Source: Polaribacter sp. KT25b
GTDB taxonomy: Bacteria; Bacteroidota; Bacteroidia; Flavobacteriales; Flavobacteriaceae
DNA length: 64,000 nt
Reading direction: 5' to 3'
Assembly: GCF_900105145.1 (NCBI RefSeq)
Contig: NZ_LT629752.1
Span: forward strand, 2,308,501-2,372,500
Shown here: positions 38,745 to 47,932 of the stretch, one piece after another
Layout: every line of letters starts with the position of its first letter
Numbering within the stretch: position 1 is the first letter of the stretch
Notes under the pieces: model-generated
What the model was told of the DNA's origin: nothing
The model's input: the letters and a program-made list of their open reading frames with translations, nothing else
Database searches by the model: none
Made by a program: the position numbers and the translations under genes

Positions 38745-40520
38745 ATGAACATTCAAAACACCATAGAAACCAAAGTAAAAGAAGGTTTTTTAGCTTTATA
38801 TAATATCGAAATTCCATCAGTAGAATTTCAAGCAACTAGAAAAGAATTTGAAGGAGATATTACAGTTGTAGTTTTCCCTATGTTGCGTTTCAAGAAAGGA
38901 AACCCAGTACAAATAGGCGAAGATTTAGGAAAATATTTAGTAGAAAATGTAACAGAAATTACAAATTACAATGTTGTAAAAGGCTTTTTAAATTTAGTAA
39001 TTGACGATGCTTTTTATACCAATTTCTTCAATACTATTTATTTGGATGCTAGTTTTGGTCTCGTTTTACCAAAGGCGGATGAAAAAGCCATTATGGTAGA
39101 ATATTCATCGCCAAACACCAATAAACCCTTACATTTAGGTCATGTTCGTAATAATTTATTAGGCTATTCTGTTGCAGAAATTATAAAAGCAGCTGGTAAA
39201 AAAGTTTATAAAACTCAGATTATTAACGACAGAGGAATTCATATCTGTAAATCGATGTTGGCTTGGCAAAAATTCGGAAACGAAGAAACTCCAGAATCTT
39301 CAGGTTTAAAAGGCGATAAATTAGTTGGTAATTATTATGTAAAATTCGATCAAGAATATAAGAAAGAAATTTCTCAATTAATAGCCGAAGGAAAAACCGA
39401 AGAAGAAGCCAAAAAAGAAGCACCACTTTTAATAGAAGCTCAACAAATGCTTTTAAAATGGGAAGCTGGAGATGCTGAAATTGTTGCACTTTGGAAAGAA
39501 ATGAATTCTTGGGTGTATAAAGGTTTTGAAGCCACCTATAAAAACATGGGGGTAGATTTTGACACTTTATATTATGAAAGCAATACTTATTTATTAGGCA
39601 AAGACGTTGTTAATCAAGGTTTAGAAAAAGGAGTTTTCTATAAAAAAGAAGATGGTTCTGTTTGGTGCGATTTAACGGACGATGGTTTAGACGAAAAAAT
39701 TGTGTTACGTTCAGACGGAACAGCAGTTTATATGACTCAAGATATTGGAACTGCAATTCAGCGTGTAAAAGATTTCCCAGATGTTGGCGGAATGGTTTAT
39801 ACAGTTGGTAATGAACAAGATTATCATTTTCAAGTATTGTTTTTAATCTTAAAGAAATTAGGTTTCGATTGGGCAAAACAATTGCATCATTTAAGTTACG
39901 GAATGGTAGATTTACCTTCTGGAAAAATGAAATCGAGAGAAGGAACTGTTGTTGATGCTGATGATTTAATGATTGAAATGACAGATACTGCTAAAGAAAT
40001 TTCTGAAGAATTAGGTAAATTAGAAGGGTATTCTGAGGAAGAAAAAGGAGATTTATACAAAACGATTGGTTTAGGAGCATTAAAATATTTTATTCTAAAA
40101 GTAGATCCTAAGAAAAGAATTTTATTTGACCCAAAATCATCTGTAGACTTTCAAGGTAATACAGGTCCTTTTATTCAATATACGTATGCACGAATTCAGT
40201 CTATAATAAGAAAAGCAGACTTTGATTTTTCAAAATCTGTTTCTATAGATTTACATGAAAAGGAAAAAGAATTATTAAAACAATTAGAATTATTTCCAGA
40301 AACGATACAACTCGCTGCTGCAAATTATTCACCAGCAATTATTGCAAACTATACCTATGATTTAGTAAAAGAATTTAATTCTTTTTATCAAAATGTTTCT
40401 ATTTTAGGTGAAGAAATTCAAGATAAAAAAATATTTAGAGTTCAATTAGCTAATAAAGTTGCTGAGACTATAAAATCTGCATTTTCATTATTAGGAATTA
40501 AAGTTCCTGAGAGAATGTAA
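38745..40520 (+). CDS. argS: Arginine--tRNA ligase
   Basis: 591 residues. Class I synthetase that charges tRNA-Arg. N-terminal Add-1 domain (about 1-105), the HIGH signature as KPLHLGHVRNN, the KMSKS-like loop as GKMKSREGTVV, and a C-terminal all-helical anticodon domain ending LLGIKVPERM, the typical ArgS end. A structured element follows 55 bp after the stop on the same strand and could be in the 3' UTR. Confidence 0.97.
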   Translation: MNIQNTIETKVKEGFLALYNIEIPSVEFQATRKEFEGDITVVVFPMLRFKKGNPVQIGEDLGKYLVENVTEITNYNVVKGFLNLVIDDAFYTNFFNTIYLDASFGLVLPKADEKAIMVEYSSPNTNKPLHLGHVRNNLLGYSVAEIIKAAGKKVYKTQIINDRGIHICKSMLAWQKFGNEETPESSGLKGDKLVGNYYVKFDQEYKKEISQLIAEGKTEEEAKKEAPLLIEAQQMLLKWEAGDAEIVALWKEMNSWVYKGFEATYKNMGVDFDTLYYESNTYLLGKDVVNQGLEKGVFYKKEDGSVWCDLTDDGLDEKIVLRSDGTAVYMTQDIGTAIQRVKDFPDVGGMVYTVGNEQDYHFQVLFLILKKLGFDWAKQLHHLSYGMVDLPSGKMKSREGTVVDADDLMIEMTDTAKEISEELGKLEGYSEEEKGDLYKTIGLGALKYFILKVDPKKRILFDPKSSVDFQGNTGPFIQYTYARIQSIIRKADFDFSKSVSIDLHEKEKELLKQLELFPETIQLAAANYSPAIIANYTYDLVKEFNSFYQNVSILGEEIQDKKIFRVQLANKVAETIKSAFSLLGIKVPERM

Positions 40521-40575
40521 AATAGCTTGCAATTGCAGAAAACAGTTGGTTGTATAAACAAAAATTAGTAAATTA

Positions 40576-40661
40576 GCGCGTTAGGGATTGAAGTGGCATC
40601 CTTTTTAAACTGAACTTTTTTCAGTTTAAAAAGATAGAACGGAAAGCCTGTTAAAACGCCC
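40576..40661 (+). ncRNA. Structured intergenic element, copy 4 (Flavo-1-like RNA candidate)
   Basis: Compact, well-kept copy: closing helix GCGTT/AACGC, inner GGG/CCT (with a G-U) beside ATTGAAG and GAAAG, blocks GTGGCATCC and GATAGAACGGAAAG, and a perfect 13-bp hairpin CTTTTTAAACTGA/TCAGTTTAAAAAG. No side hairpin. Confidence 0.7.
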
Positions 40662-40706
40662 AAAAAAAATATAACTTTTTTTATATAAAATTAAAGTTAG
40701 AATCGA

Positions 40707-40714
40707 TAAATTTG
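40707..40714 (+). promoter_or_regulatory. Candidate -7 box TAAATTTG of lpdA
   Basis: Exact TAnnTTTG match 74 bp before the lpdA ATG. Confidence 0.45.
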
Positions 40715-40788
40715 CGATTCAAAATATTAAGTAGAATAAAACTATAGTTTATCATTATTTTAAACTTTAAACATAAAAAAAATTAAGA

Positions 40789-42177
40789 ATGAAATACGAC
40801 ATCATTATTATTGGAAGTGGACCTGGAGGATATGTAACTGGAATTAGAGCATCACAATTAGGCTTTAAAGTTGCCATCATAGAAAAAGAATCTTTAGGTG
40901 GTATTTGCCTTAATTGGGGTTGTATACCAACAAAAGCATTGTTAAAATCTGCTCAAGTGTATGATTACTTAAAACATGTTGATGATTATGGTTTAAAAGC
41001 TGAAGCAATTGATAAAGATTTTGAAGCTGTTATTAAAAGAAGTCGTGGTGTTGCAGAAGGAATGAGCAAAGGTGTTGCTTTTTTAATGAAGAAAAATAAA
41101 ATCGATATTATTAACGGTTTTGGTAAAATAAAAACTGGTAAAAAAGTAGATGTTACTGCAGAAGACGGAACGGTTACTGAATATAGTGCAGACAATATTA
41201 TTATTGCAACTGGTGCGCGTTCTAGAGAATTACCAAACCTACCGCAAGATGGTAAAAAAGTAATTGGTTATAGACAAGCAATGAGTTTACCAAATCAACC
41301 AAAATCTATGATTATTGTAGGTTCTGGTGCAATTGGTGTTGAGTTTGCTCATTTTTATAATTCAATGGGAACTGATGTTACTATTGTAGAATTTATGCCA
41401 AATGTAGTACCTGTAGAAGATATTGATGTTTCTAAACAATTTGAGCGTTCTATTAAAAAATCTGGAATTAAAGTAATGACAAATTCTTCTGTTGAGTCTG
41501 TTGATACTTCTGGTGAAGGCGTTGTTGCTACTGTAAAAACTAAAAAAGGAGAAGAAACTTTAACCGCTGATATTTTATTATCTGCAGTTGGAATTAAATC
41601 GAACATAGAAAACATTGGTTTAGAAGATGTTGGAATTATAGTTGATAGAGATAAAATCTTAGTAAACGATTATTACCAAACAAATATACCTGGTTATTAT
41701 GCTATTGGTGATGTTGTTCCTGGACAAGCATTAGCACACGTTGCTTCTGCAGAAGGAATTACTTGTGTTGAAAAATTAGCTGGTTTACATACAGAACCAA
41801 TTGATTATGGAAATGTTCCTGGTTGTACATACGCTACTCCAGAAATAGCTTCTGTTGGTTTAACTGAAGCAAAAGCTTTAGAAGCTGGTTACGAATTAAA
41901 AGTTGGTAAATTTCCTTTTTCTGCATCAGGTAAAGCTAAAGCAGCTGGAACTCCTGATGGTTTTGTAAAAGTAATTTTTGATGCTAAGTATGGCGAATGG
42001 TTAGGTTGCCATATGATTGGTGCTGGAGTTACAGATATGATTGCTGAAGCAGTTTTGGGACGTAAGTTAGAAACAACTGGTCATGAAGTTTTAAAAACAA
42101 TTCACCCTCACCCAACCATGAGTGAAGCAGTAATGGAAGCTGTTGCTGATGCTTATGATGAAGTCATTCACCTATAA
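40789..42177 (+). CDS. lpdA: Dihydrolipoyl dehydrogenase
   Basis: 462 residues, the E3 flavoprotein shared by pyruvate and 2-oxoglutarate dehydrogenase complexes; reoxidises dihydrolipoamide with NAD. FAD site IIIGSGPGGYVTG, redox disulfide C40/C45 in GGICLNWGCIPTKA, NAD site IIVGSGAIGVEFA, second FAD block YYAIGDVVPGQALAHVAS, and the active-site His-Glu pair in HPHPTMSEAVMEA. Standard length. Stands alone from the other complex subunits. Confidence 0.97.
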   Translation: MKYDIIIIGSGPGGYVTGIRASQLGFKVAIIEKESLGGICLNWGCIPTKALLKSAQVYDYLKHVDDYGLKAEAIDKDFEAVIKRSRGVAEGMSKGVAFLMKKNKIDIINGFGKIKTGKKVDVTAEDGTVTEYSADNIIIATGARSRELPNLPQDGKKVIGYRQAMSLPNQPKSMIIVGSGAIGVEFAHFYNSMGTDVTIVEFMPNVVPVEDIDVSKQFERSIKKSGIKVMTNSSVESVDTSGEGVVATVKTKKGEETLTADILLSAVGIKSNIENIGLEDVGIIVDRDKILVNDYYQTNIPGYYAIGDVVPGQALAHVASAEGITCVEKLAGLHTEPIDYGNVPGCTYATPEIASVGLTEAKALEAGYELKVGKFPFSASGKAKAAGTPDGFVKVIFDAKYGEWLGCHMIGAGVTDMIAEAVLGRKLETTGHEVLKTIHPHPTMSEAVMEAVADAYDEVIHL

Positions 42178-42207
42178 AAATATACAATTCATAGAAATAC
42201 AGCTGTA

Positions 42208-42231
42208 TTTGGTGATTTTTTATTACTTTCG
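42208..42231 (+). promoter_or_regulatory. Weak candidate promoter of the exopolysaccharide operon
   Basis: TACTTTCG at 42224-42231 differs from TAnnTTTG at one base; a TTTGG lies just upstream but closer than normal. The start codon of the first operon gene is 60 bp downstream. Confidence 0.3.
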
Positions 42232-42290
42232 TCAAATATAATTACCTATCCCCAACTTAAGCAATTTAATATATATAATTCATTAAATAA

Positions 42291-43418
42291 ATGAGCTTCG
42301 TTGAGTGGTTTCTTTCATTTGTCTATAAAATAAAGACATTTCCTCTAATTATACAAATAACTGTTGTTTTAACAGTGTTTTTTATAATTGCAACTTTGGC
42401 ACTAGTAATTACTATATATACTATTAGAAGAAGGTACAATAAACTGCAGAAAAAACTTAAAGACAGTGTACCAGATATAATAGCTCTGTTTGAACAAATT
42501 TTGTTTACAGACAAAAAATTTTCTGAACAAGAAGTTTTTGATAGCTTTGAAGATATAGTTGGTAATGTTAATAGAGAATCTTTAGATATAGGTGTAGATG
42601 TCCTTGTACAATTTAAAAATGACGACAAAGAATCAGAAAAATACCCACTAATTATTAGTGCTTTAGGTATTGTAAGACACTTAGAAGAAAAGTTTGACTC
42701 TCGATCTAATAGTGAAAAAATGGATGCTTTTCAAGAAGCATTCGTTTTAGACTTAAATAGATTCGATTCTAAAATATTACAATATGCTTATAGTAAAAAT
42801 AAAAGAATTAGAAGTGAAGCTAGAAACTCTTACTTAGCATTAAGCTCTAATGACCCTTATCGTTTTTTTGATGATTTTGAAGGAAATCTAACAAAATGGG
42901 ATGAGATAGAATTAATGCAATACTTAAAACAACAAAATATTAGAGGTAATCTAGAGGGATTAGGTAAATGGATTAACTATTCTAAAAATGACTCATTAGT
43001 TATTTTTCTAATAAAAATGGTTGGCTTTTTTAAACAAAAAGGTATTGATGAAATTTTATTAGAAAAATTAGAAGATGATAATGCAAATATTAGAGCAGAA
43101 TCTATATTATCATTAGGAGAGTTAGATATAAAAGAAACCGAAGATACACTTATTGAAAGATACTATACAGAGCCAGAAGTTTGTCAAGTAGCAATTGTAA
43201 AAACAATTAAAAAACTTAATACAGGTAAATCTTTAAGTTTTTTACAAGAAATATTTGGTGAAACAAATAATATAGATACAAAAAAAATTATTGCAGAAGC
43301 AATATTAAATTATAGCTATGAAGGACAAATTGCCTTTCAAACCCTAAAAAATTCATTAAAAGGATTTGATCTGTTAATTTTAAAACATATTGAAACTCCT
43401 TTAATAAAATATAAATAA
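42291..43418 (+). CDS. HEAT-repeat inner-membrane protein of the exopolysaccharide operon
   Basis: 375 residues: one membrane helix near the N-terminus (about 18-44, IQITVVLTVFFIIATLALVI) with basic residues RRRYNK after it, so the rest is likely cytoplasmic. Residues 165-360 form helical pairs of HEAT type (RSEARNSYLALSS, ANIRAESILSLGELD, EVCQVAIVKTIKKL, KKIIAEAILNY). No enzyme motif. First gene of a six-gene run, with the stop directly abutting the ATG of the GT2 synthase gene. Probably a scaffold or regulator of the synthase; this role is inferred from position only. Confidence 0.8.
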   Translation: MSFVEWFLSFVYKIKTFPLIIQITVVLTVFFIIATLALVITIYTIRRRYNKLQKKLKDSVPDIIALFEQILFTDKKFSEQEVFDSFEDIVGNVNRESLDIGVDVLVQFKNDDKESEKYPLIISALGIVRHLEEKFDSRSNSEKMDAFQEAFVLDLNRFDSKILQYAYSKNKRIRSEARNSYLALSSNDPYRFFDDFEGNLTKWDEIELMQYLKQQNIRGNLEGLGKWINYSKNDSLVIFLIKMVGFFKQKGIDEILLEKLEDDNANIRAESILSLGELDIKETEDTLIERYYTEPEVCQVAIVKTIKKLNTGKSLSFLQEIFGETNNIDTKKIIAEAILNYSYEGQIAFQTLKNSLKGFDLLILKHIETPLIKYK

Positions 43419-44945
43419 ATGTTTGATATTTTTGTAAAAGTTTACGAATACTTTATTTTTTTCTATGCAACTGCATTAATTCTTAGTTACCTAATATTAT
43501 CTGTATTTTCATTTATAGCAATTAATAAATATAAAAGTTATAATACAGATATAGATGATGAAGAGTTATTAAATTCTAATCTTGCACCAGGTATATCGGT
43601 AATTGCACCTGCATATAATGAAGAAAAAACAATTATTATTAATGTAAAATCTTTACTTACATTAAACTACCCATTGTTTGAGGTAATTATTGTAAATGAT
43701 GGTAGTAAAGATAAAACCTTAGATCTTTTAATTGAAGAATTCGAATTAGTTGAAGCACCTTTTGCTTATGTAGAGAAAATTAAATCGAAACCTTACAAAA
43801 GAACTTTTAAATCAGAAAACCCTAAGTATGAGATATTAACAGTTATTGATAAAGAAAATGGTGGTACAAAAGCAGATGCTTTTAATGCTGGCTTAAATGC
43901 TTCCGTTTTTCCATATTACTTAAACACAGATGTAGATTGTATTTTGGCAAGAAATACACTTACAAAAATGATTAAGCCTATTTTAAACTCTAAAGTAAGG
44001 GTTATTGCTGTAGGTGCAACTTTACGAATGTCTAATAACTGTGAAATTGATGAAGGAGTTATTACTAGGGTTAGACCACCAAAAGCACTAATACCTCGTT
44101 TTCAAGAATTAGAATATATTAGATCTTACCTATTAGGAAAAATGGGTTGGGAATTTATTAATTCTGTACCTAATGTATCTGGAGGTTTAGGTATGTTTGA
44201 TAAAGAAATTGCCGTTAAAGCTGGTGGATATGGAGCTGATTCTCATGCAGAAGACATGGATATGTTAACTAGAATGGCAGCTCATATGATGAATAACAGA
44301 ATGGACTATAAAATTGGTTATATACCACTTTCTTGTTGCTGGACAGAAGGTCCGCCAAATATTCAAATTTTAGGTAGACAACGTACAAGATGGGCCAGTG
44401 GATTGTTCCAAATGTTTAGTGATCACAGAAAGATTTTATTTAATCCTAGTTATAAAAGACTAGGATTAATCACGTTTCCATATATTTTTATTTTTGAATT
44501 TTTAGCTCCAATTATTGAAGCTTTTGGTATTCTTTTCTCAATATTTTTAGTGCTTTATGGTTATGTAAACTGGAGTTTTGCGCCTTTAATTTTGTTATAC
44601 TCCTATACTTTTGCTATTATGATTTCATCAATAGTAATTATTTGGGATCAAATGACATTTAAATATTACAATACTACCAGAGAAGTAGTTACATTATTTA
44701 TAACAGCAATTATTGAACCTATTTTATATCACCCAATGATTTTATTCTTTTCTTTAAAAGGATATTTTAGTTATATTACATCTAGAGAGCTTGCTTGGGG
44801 AACTATGACTAGACAAGGGTTTGATAATGAAGATAAGAAAAAGGATAATAATGATAAGCCTAATACAAATGAAAAAAAACAAAGTCTTTTTGATAGATTA
44901 AAAAAGAAAAAGAATTCGGCAGATTCTGATATCATTAAAACATAA
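43419..44945 (+). CDS. Processive GT2 polysaccharide synthase (BcsA/PgaC-like)
   Basis: 508 residues. Two N-terminal membrane helices (about 10-36), a cytoplasmic GT-A domain and three to four C-terminal helices (about 345-460). All processive family-2 motifs are seen: the UDP-binding D94 in IVNDGSKD, DxD as D171-D173 in NTDVDCIL, the catalytic E278-D279 in SHAEDMD, and Q321xxR324W325 in RQRTRWASG. The C-terminal 40 residues are charged and disordered. There is no PilZ domain. It should polymerise a beta-linked sugar from a UDP donor and thread the chain across the inner membrane; the sugar cannot be read from sequence. Confidence 0.92.
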   Translation: MFDIFVKVYEYFIFFYATALILSYLILSVFSFIAINKYKSYNTDIDDEELLNSNLAPGISVIAPAYNEEKTIIINVKSLLTLNYPLFEVIIVNDGSKDKTLDLLIEEFELVEAPFAYVEKIKSKPYKRTFKSENPKYEILTVIDKENGGTKADAFNAGLNASVFPYYLNTDVDCILARNTLTKMIKPILNSKVRVIAVGATLRMSNNCEIDEGVITRVRPPKALIPRFQELEYIRSYLLGKMGWEFINSVPNVSGGLGMFDKEIAVKAGGYGADSHAEDMDMLTRMAAHMMNNRMDYKIGYIPLSCCWTEGPPNIQILGRQRTRWASGLFQMFSDHRKILFNPSYKRLGLITFPYIFIFEFLAPIIEAFGILFSIFLVLYGYVNWSFAPLILLYSYTFAIMISSIVIIWDQMTFKYYNTTREVVTLFITAIIEPILYHPMILFFSLKGYFSYITSRELAWGTMTRQGFDNEDKKKDNNDKPNTNEKKQSLFDRLKKKKNSADSDIIKT

Positions 44946-44964
44946 AATTACCTCAATATTGAAT

Positions 44965-47910
44965 ATGAAAGTAAATAAATTTATATATATTTTTATTGTG
45001 ATTGTTTTATCACAAATAAAAGTTTATGCTCAAGTATATGAATCTTCCGATTTATATTTTCAGGAAGCTAAGAAAGATATTGCTGAACAAAATTTTACGA
45101 AAGCAGCAAAAATGAGCTGGAGAGGTCTACAAATATCTCCAACAGATCAGGATTTAAAAACTATTTTAGGTGCTGCAAATTTACAATTAGGTAGATATGA
45201 TACTGCAAGATACGTTTTAAGACAAGTTTATGATAAAAACAGAAAAAACACAACAGTTCTAAAATATCTGGTTAATATTGAGCAAACTACAAGAAGATAT
45301 TCTGATGCTATTTGTTTTGTAAATGAACTTTTAGAAATAACCCCATACAGTAAAACTTGGTGGTTGCGTAAAATTGCAATTTATAAAGAGATGGGTAATT
45401 TTGAAGAAGCAGAAAGAGCTTTAAAAAGAATCTATCAAATATATCCAGAAGATACAGAGATAAAAGAGTCTTATAATTATATTATGATTGGCGATGGAAA
45501 CAAAGCCTTAGAAGAAAAAAAATATGATGATGCTAATGAAATCTATAAAATTGTAATTGATAATAATCCTGAAAGTAAACAAGCATACTTAGGTATTATA
45601 AGAAACGAATTATTAAAAGGAAACCCAGAATCTGCATTACAATTTACAGATAGAGCTTTATTAGTAATGGAGCATGATAGACAATTAATAGAAAAAAAAA
45701 TTGGTTTATTAGAACAATTAGGAAGGCACGCACAAGCAATTGCTTTTATAAACGACTCAAAACAGGTTCCTAAAGACAAGTTTCCAGATATTCATTCTAT
45801 TACATTGCCTTACTTAATGCAACAAACTGCTGGTTTTAATGAGTTTAACGATCCGTATGAAACACATAAAAAATTAGTAGAGTTAAATGGTAATTCAGAA
45901 TCTCAAGATTATGTTATCAAAAATGCTTTAGGAAAAGGATATGATGTTGATGCAGAATATTTTTTAACTAAAGCGATAAAGAAAAGTCCGAATAGTAAGA
46001 AATTATTAATTCAAGAGATGGAACTTTATAAACCCATTAAAACTGATGAAAATTATGAAAAAAAGGTTTTAGCATTGCATGAAAAATTTCCTAATGATGA
46101 CGACATTACTTCTGCATACAATAATATTATGTACAATAGAGCAAAAGAATATGTTGGAGATAAACAATATGACATTGCACTACCAATGTTTGTAGAATTA
46201 GTTTCTTTTCCTGATTTTCAAGAAGTTGCAGAACAACAAATATTTGGAATTCTTTTATCTTTAGAAAGATATGATGAAGCTACAGATCAAATAGATAAAT
46301 TAATTGGCTTGGATCCAGAAAATCCAGATTACCTTTTAAGAAAATCTACTTTGTATCAAAAAATGGAATTATATGATGATGCTTTAGACATTACCAGAAG
46401 TTTAGAGCAAAAATATCCTCTAAATTTAAGATATCCTGCTGTTTACGTACAACAAGTTGAAGAGTATGCAAGTTTTTTACTAAAAGAACAGCGAAATAGT
46501 CAAGCATTAGAAGTTATTGATGATGGGTTAACTAGAGAAAACAATAACAAAAGATTGTTAGATATGGCAATTAATGCATCTTCTGCAATTCCTGATTTTG
46601 AAAGAGGTATAAATTATAGCAAGAGTGCTTTGAGTTTTTATCCACAAAATAAAAACTTTAAATTAAAACTTTCTGGTCTACTTGCTCAAAATAAAGAATA
46701 TGATGAAGCTATAGTTGTTTTAGATTCATTAAAAACAATTTATAAATACGATAGAACAATTAAAAATTCTTTAGCTGAAGTTTTATGGTTTAGAGCTAAA
46801 AATCAAGAGGAAGAAGGTTTAATCGACGAGGCTTTAGAAAATTATAATATGTCTGATTCTCTAAATCCTGCAGAAAACTATTCTTTACAAAGAATGATTA
46901 ATTTATATATTGTTCAAAAACCTAATGATGAAGCTTTAGAAATTATAAATGAAAAAATAGAAAAATATCCTAATGATACTTTTTTAAAATATAAAAAAGG
47001 ACTTGTATTTGAATTAATGAAGCAATATGATTCTGCTTATTATTATCAAAAATTTAGAGTTGTTGATGATCCTTTTGAAAGAAGTGAATGGAATTCTTCT
47101 TTAAGTATACTTAAAGCAGCAGAACTTAAAAACAAACTAGCTGCTTCTTTTACAAAAGCTACATCAGATTCTTTACCTTTTAGTACTTCTTTAGCAAGTT
47201 TAGCTTATTCTCATAAATATGATAATAAAAATACCTTTGGTGCAGATTTAAATTATGCTGCAAGAAGATCTGGTGTTGGTGTTCAAGGTGGTTTAAATTA
47301 CTCAAGAATTATTAACCCAACATTATACGCTGATGTTGGTATTTTATTAGGATCAAAGTTTTTTCCTAAATTTATATTATATGGTAATGCATATAAAGAA
47401 TTAAAAAACGGGTATGAAGCACAAGCAGGACTACGTTATTCTTATTTACAAAATAACTCTAGTTTTATAACCTTAAATCTTGGCGCGTCTAAAAACTGGG
47501 AAGACATTTGGCTAAATGCTAAATTACAGCTTATGTCTTCTTCTGGCTATTCTACTAGTGTAACTAATGCTATTACAGGATTTACTGATGTTGAGAATTA
47601 TCCTGCAAATATGTATTTTAATTTTGCCACACAAACTAAAATAAATATTAATCCCAAACAAGATTATATAAGCTTTATAGTTTCTTTTGGTAGCGCTCCT
47701 TTTAACGATCAATTACCAGAAGGTGAAACTGCTTTATTAGATTTTTCTAATGTACTTGTTGGTGCTGGTTATGGACATAATATTTCTGCAAAAACATTGC
47801 TTTTATTAAATGGATCATGGATTAATTTTAAAAGTCCAATAACAGATAGCACTGCATTGGCTTATATTAATCAATATAATTTATCGGTATCAATAATAAC
47901 AAAATTCTAA
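44965..47910 (+). CDS. TPR plus outer-membrane beta-barrel exporter (PgaA/BcsC-like)
   Basis: 981 residues from the ATG at 44965 (a TTG at 44959 is possible). Signal peptide (about 1-24, ending KVYAQ); TPR superhelix from about 30 to 690 with repeats such as AAKMSWRGLQISPTDQD, YLGIIRNELLKGNPESA, LSGLLAQNKEYDEAIV; then a C-terminal YaiO-like barrel from about 740 (FSTSLASLAYSHKYDNKNTF ... YNLSVSIITKF, terminal Phe). TPR followed by a barrel in one chain is the architecture of exopolysaccharide porins PgaA and BcsC. It should conduct the polymer made by the neighbouring synthase. Confidence 0.88.
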   Translation: MKVNKFIYIFIVIVLSQIKVYAQVYESSDLYFQEAKKDIAEQNFTKAAKMSWRGLQISPTDQDLKTILGAANLQLGRYDTARYVLRQVYDKNRKNTTVLKYLVNIEQTTRRYSDAICFVNELLEITPYSKTWWLRKIAIYKEMGNFEEAERALKRIYQIYPEDTEIKESYNYIMIGDGNKALEEKKYDDANEIYKIVIDNNPESKQAYLGIIRNELLKGNPESALQFTDRALLVMEHDRQLIEKKIGLLEQLGRHAQAIAFINDSKQVPKDKFPDIHSITLPYLMQQTAGFNEFNDPYETHKKLVELNGNSESQDYVIKNALGKGYDVDAEYFLTKAIKKSPNSKKLLIQEMELYKPIKTDENYEKKVLALHEKFPNDDDITSAYNNIMYNRAKEYVGDKQYDIALPMFVELVSFPDFQEVAEQQIFGILLSLERYDEATDQIDKLIGLDPENPDYLLRKSTLYQKMELYDDALDITRSLEQKYPLNLRYPAVYVQQVEEYASFLLKEQRNSQALEVIDDGLTRENNNKRLLDMAINASSAIPDFERGINYSKSALSFYPQNKNFKLKLSGLLAQNKEYDEAIVVLDSLKTIYKYDRTIKNSLAEVLWFRAKNQEEEGLIDEALENYNMSDSLNPAENYSLQRMINLYIVQKPNDEALEIINEKIEKYPNDTFLKYKKGLVFELMKQYDSAYYYQKFRVVDDPFERSEWNSSLSILKAAELKNKLAASFTKATSDSLPFSTSLASLAYSHKYDNKNTFGADLNYAARRSGVGVQGGLNYSRIINPTLYADVGILLGSKFFPKFILYGNAYKELKNGYEAQAGLRYSYLQNNSSFITLNLGASKNWEDIWLNAKLQLMSSSGYSTSVTNAITGFTDVENYPANMYFNFATQTKININPKQDYISFIVSFGSAPFNDQLPEGETALLDFSNVLVGAGYGHNISAKTLLLLNGSWINFKSPITDSTALAYINQYNLSVSIITKF

Positions 47911-47932
47911 ACATAAATAATTCTACCTCCAT

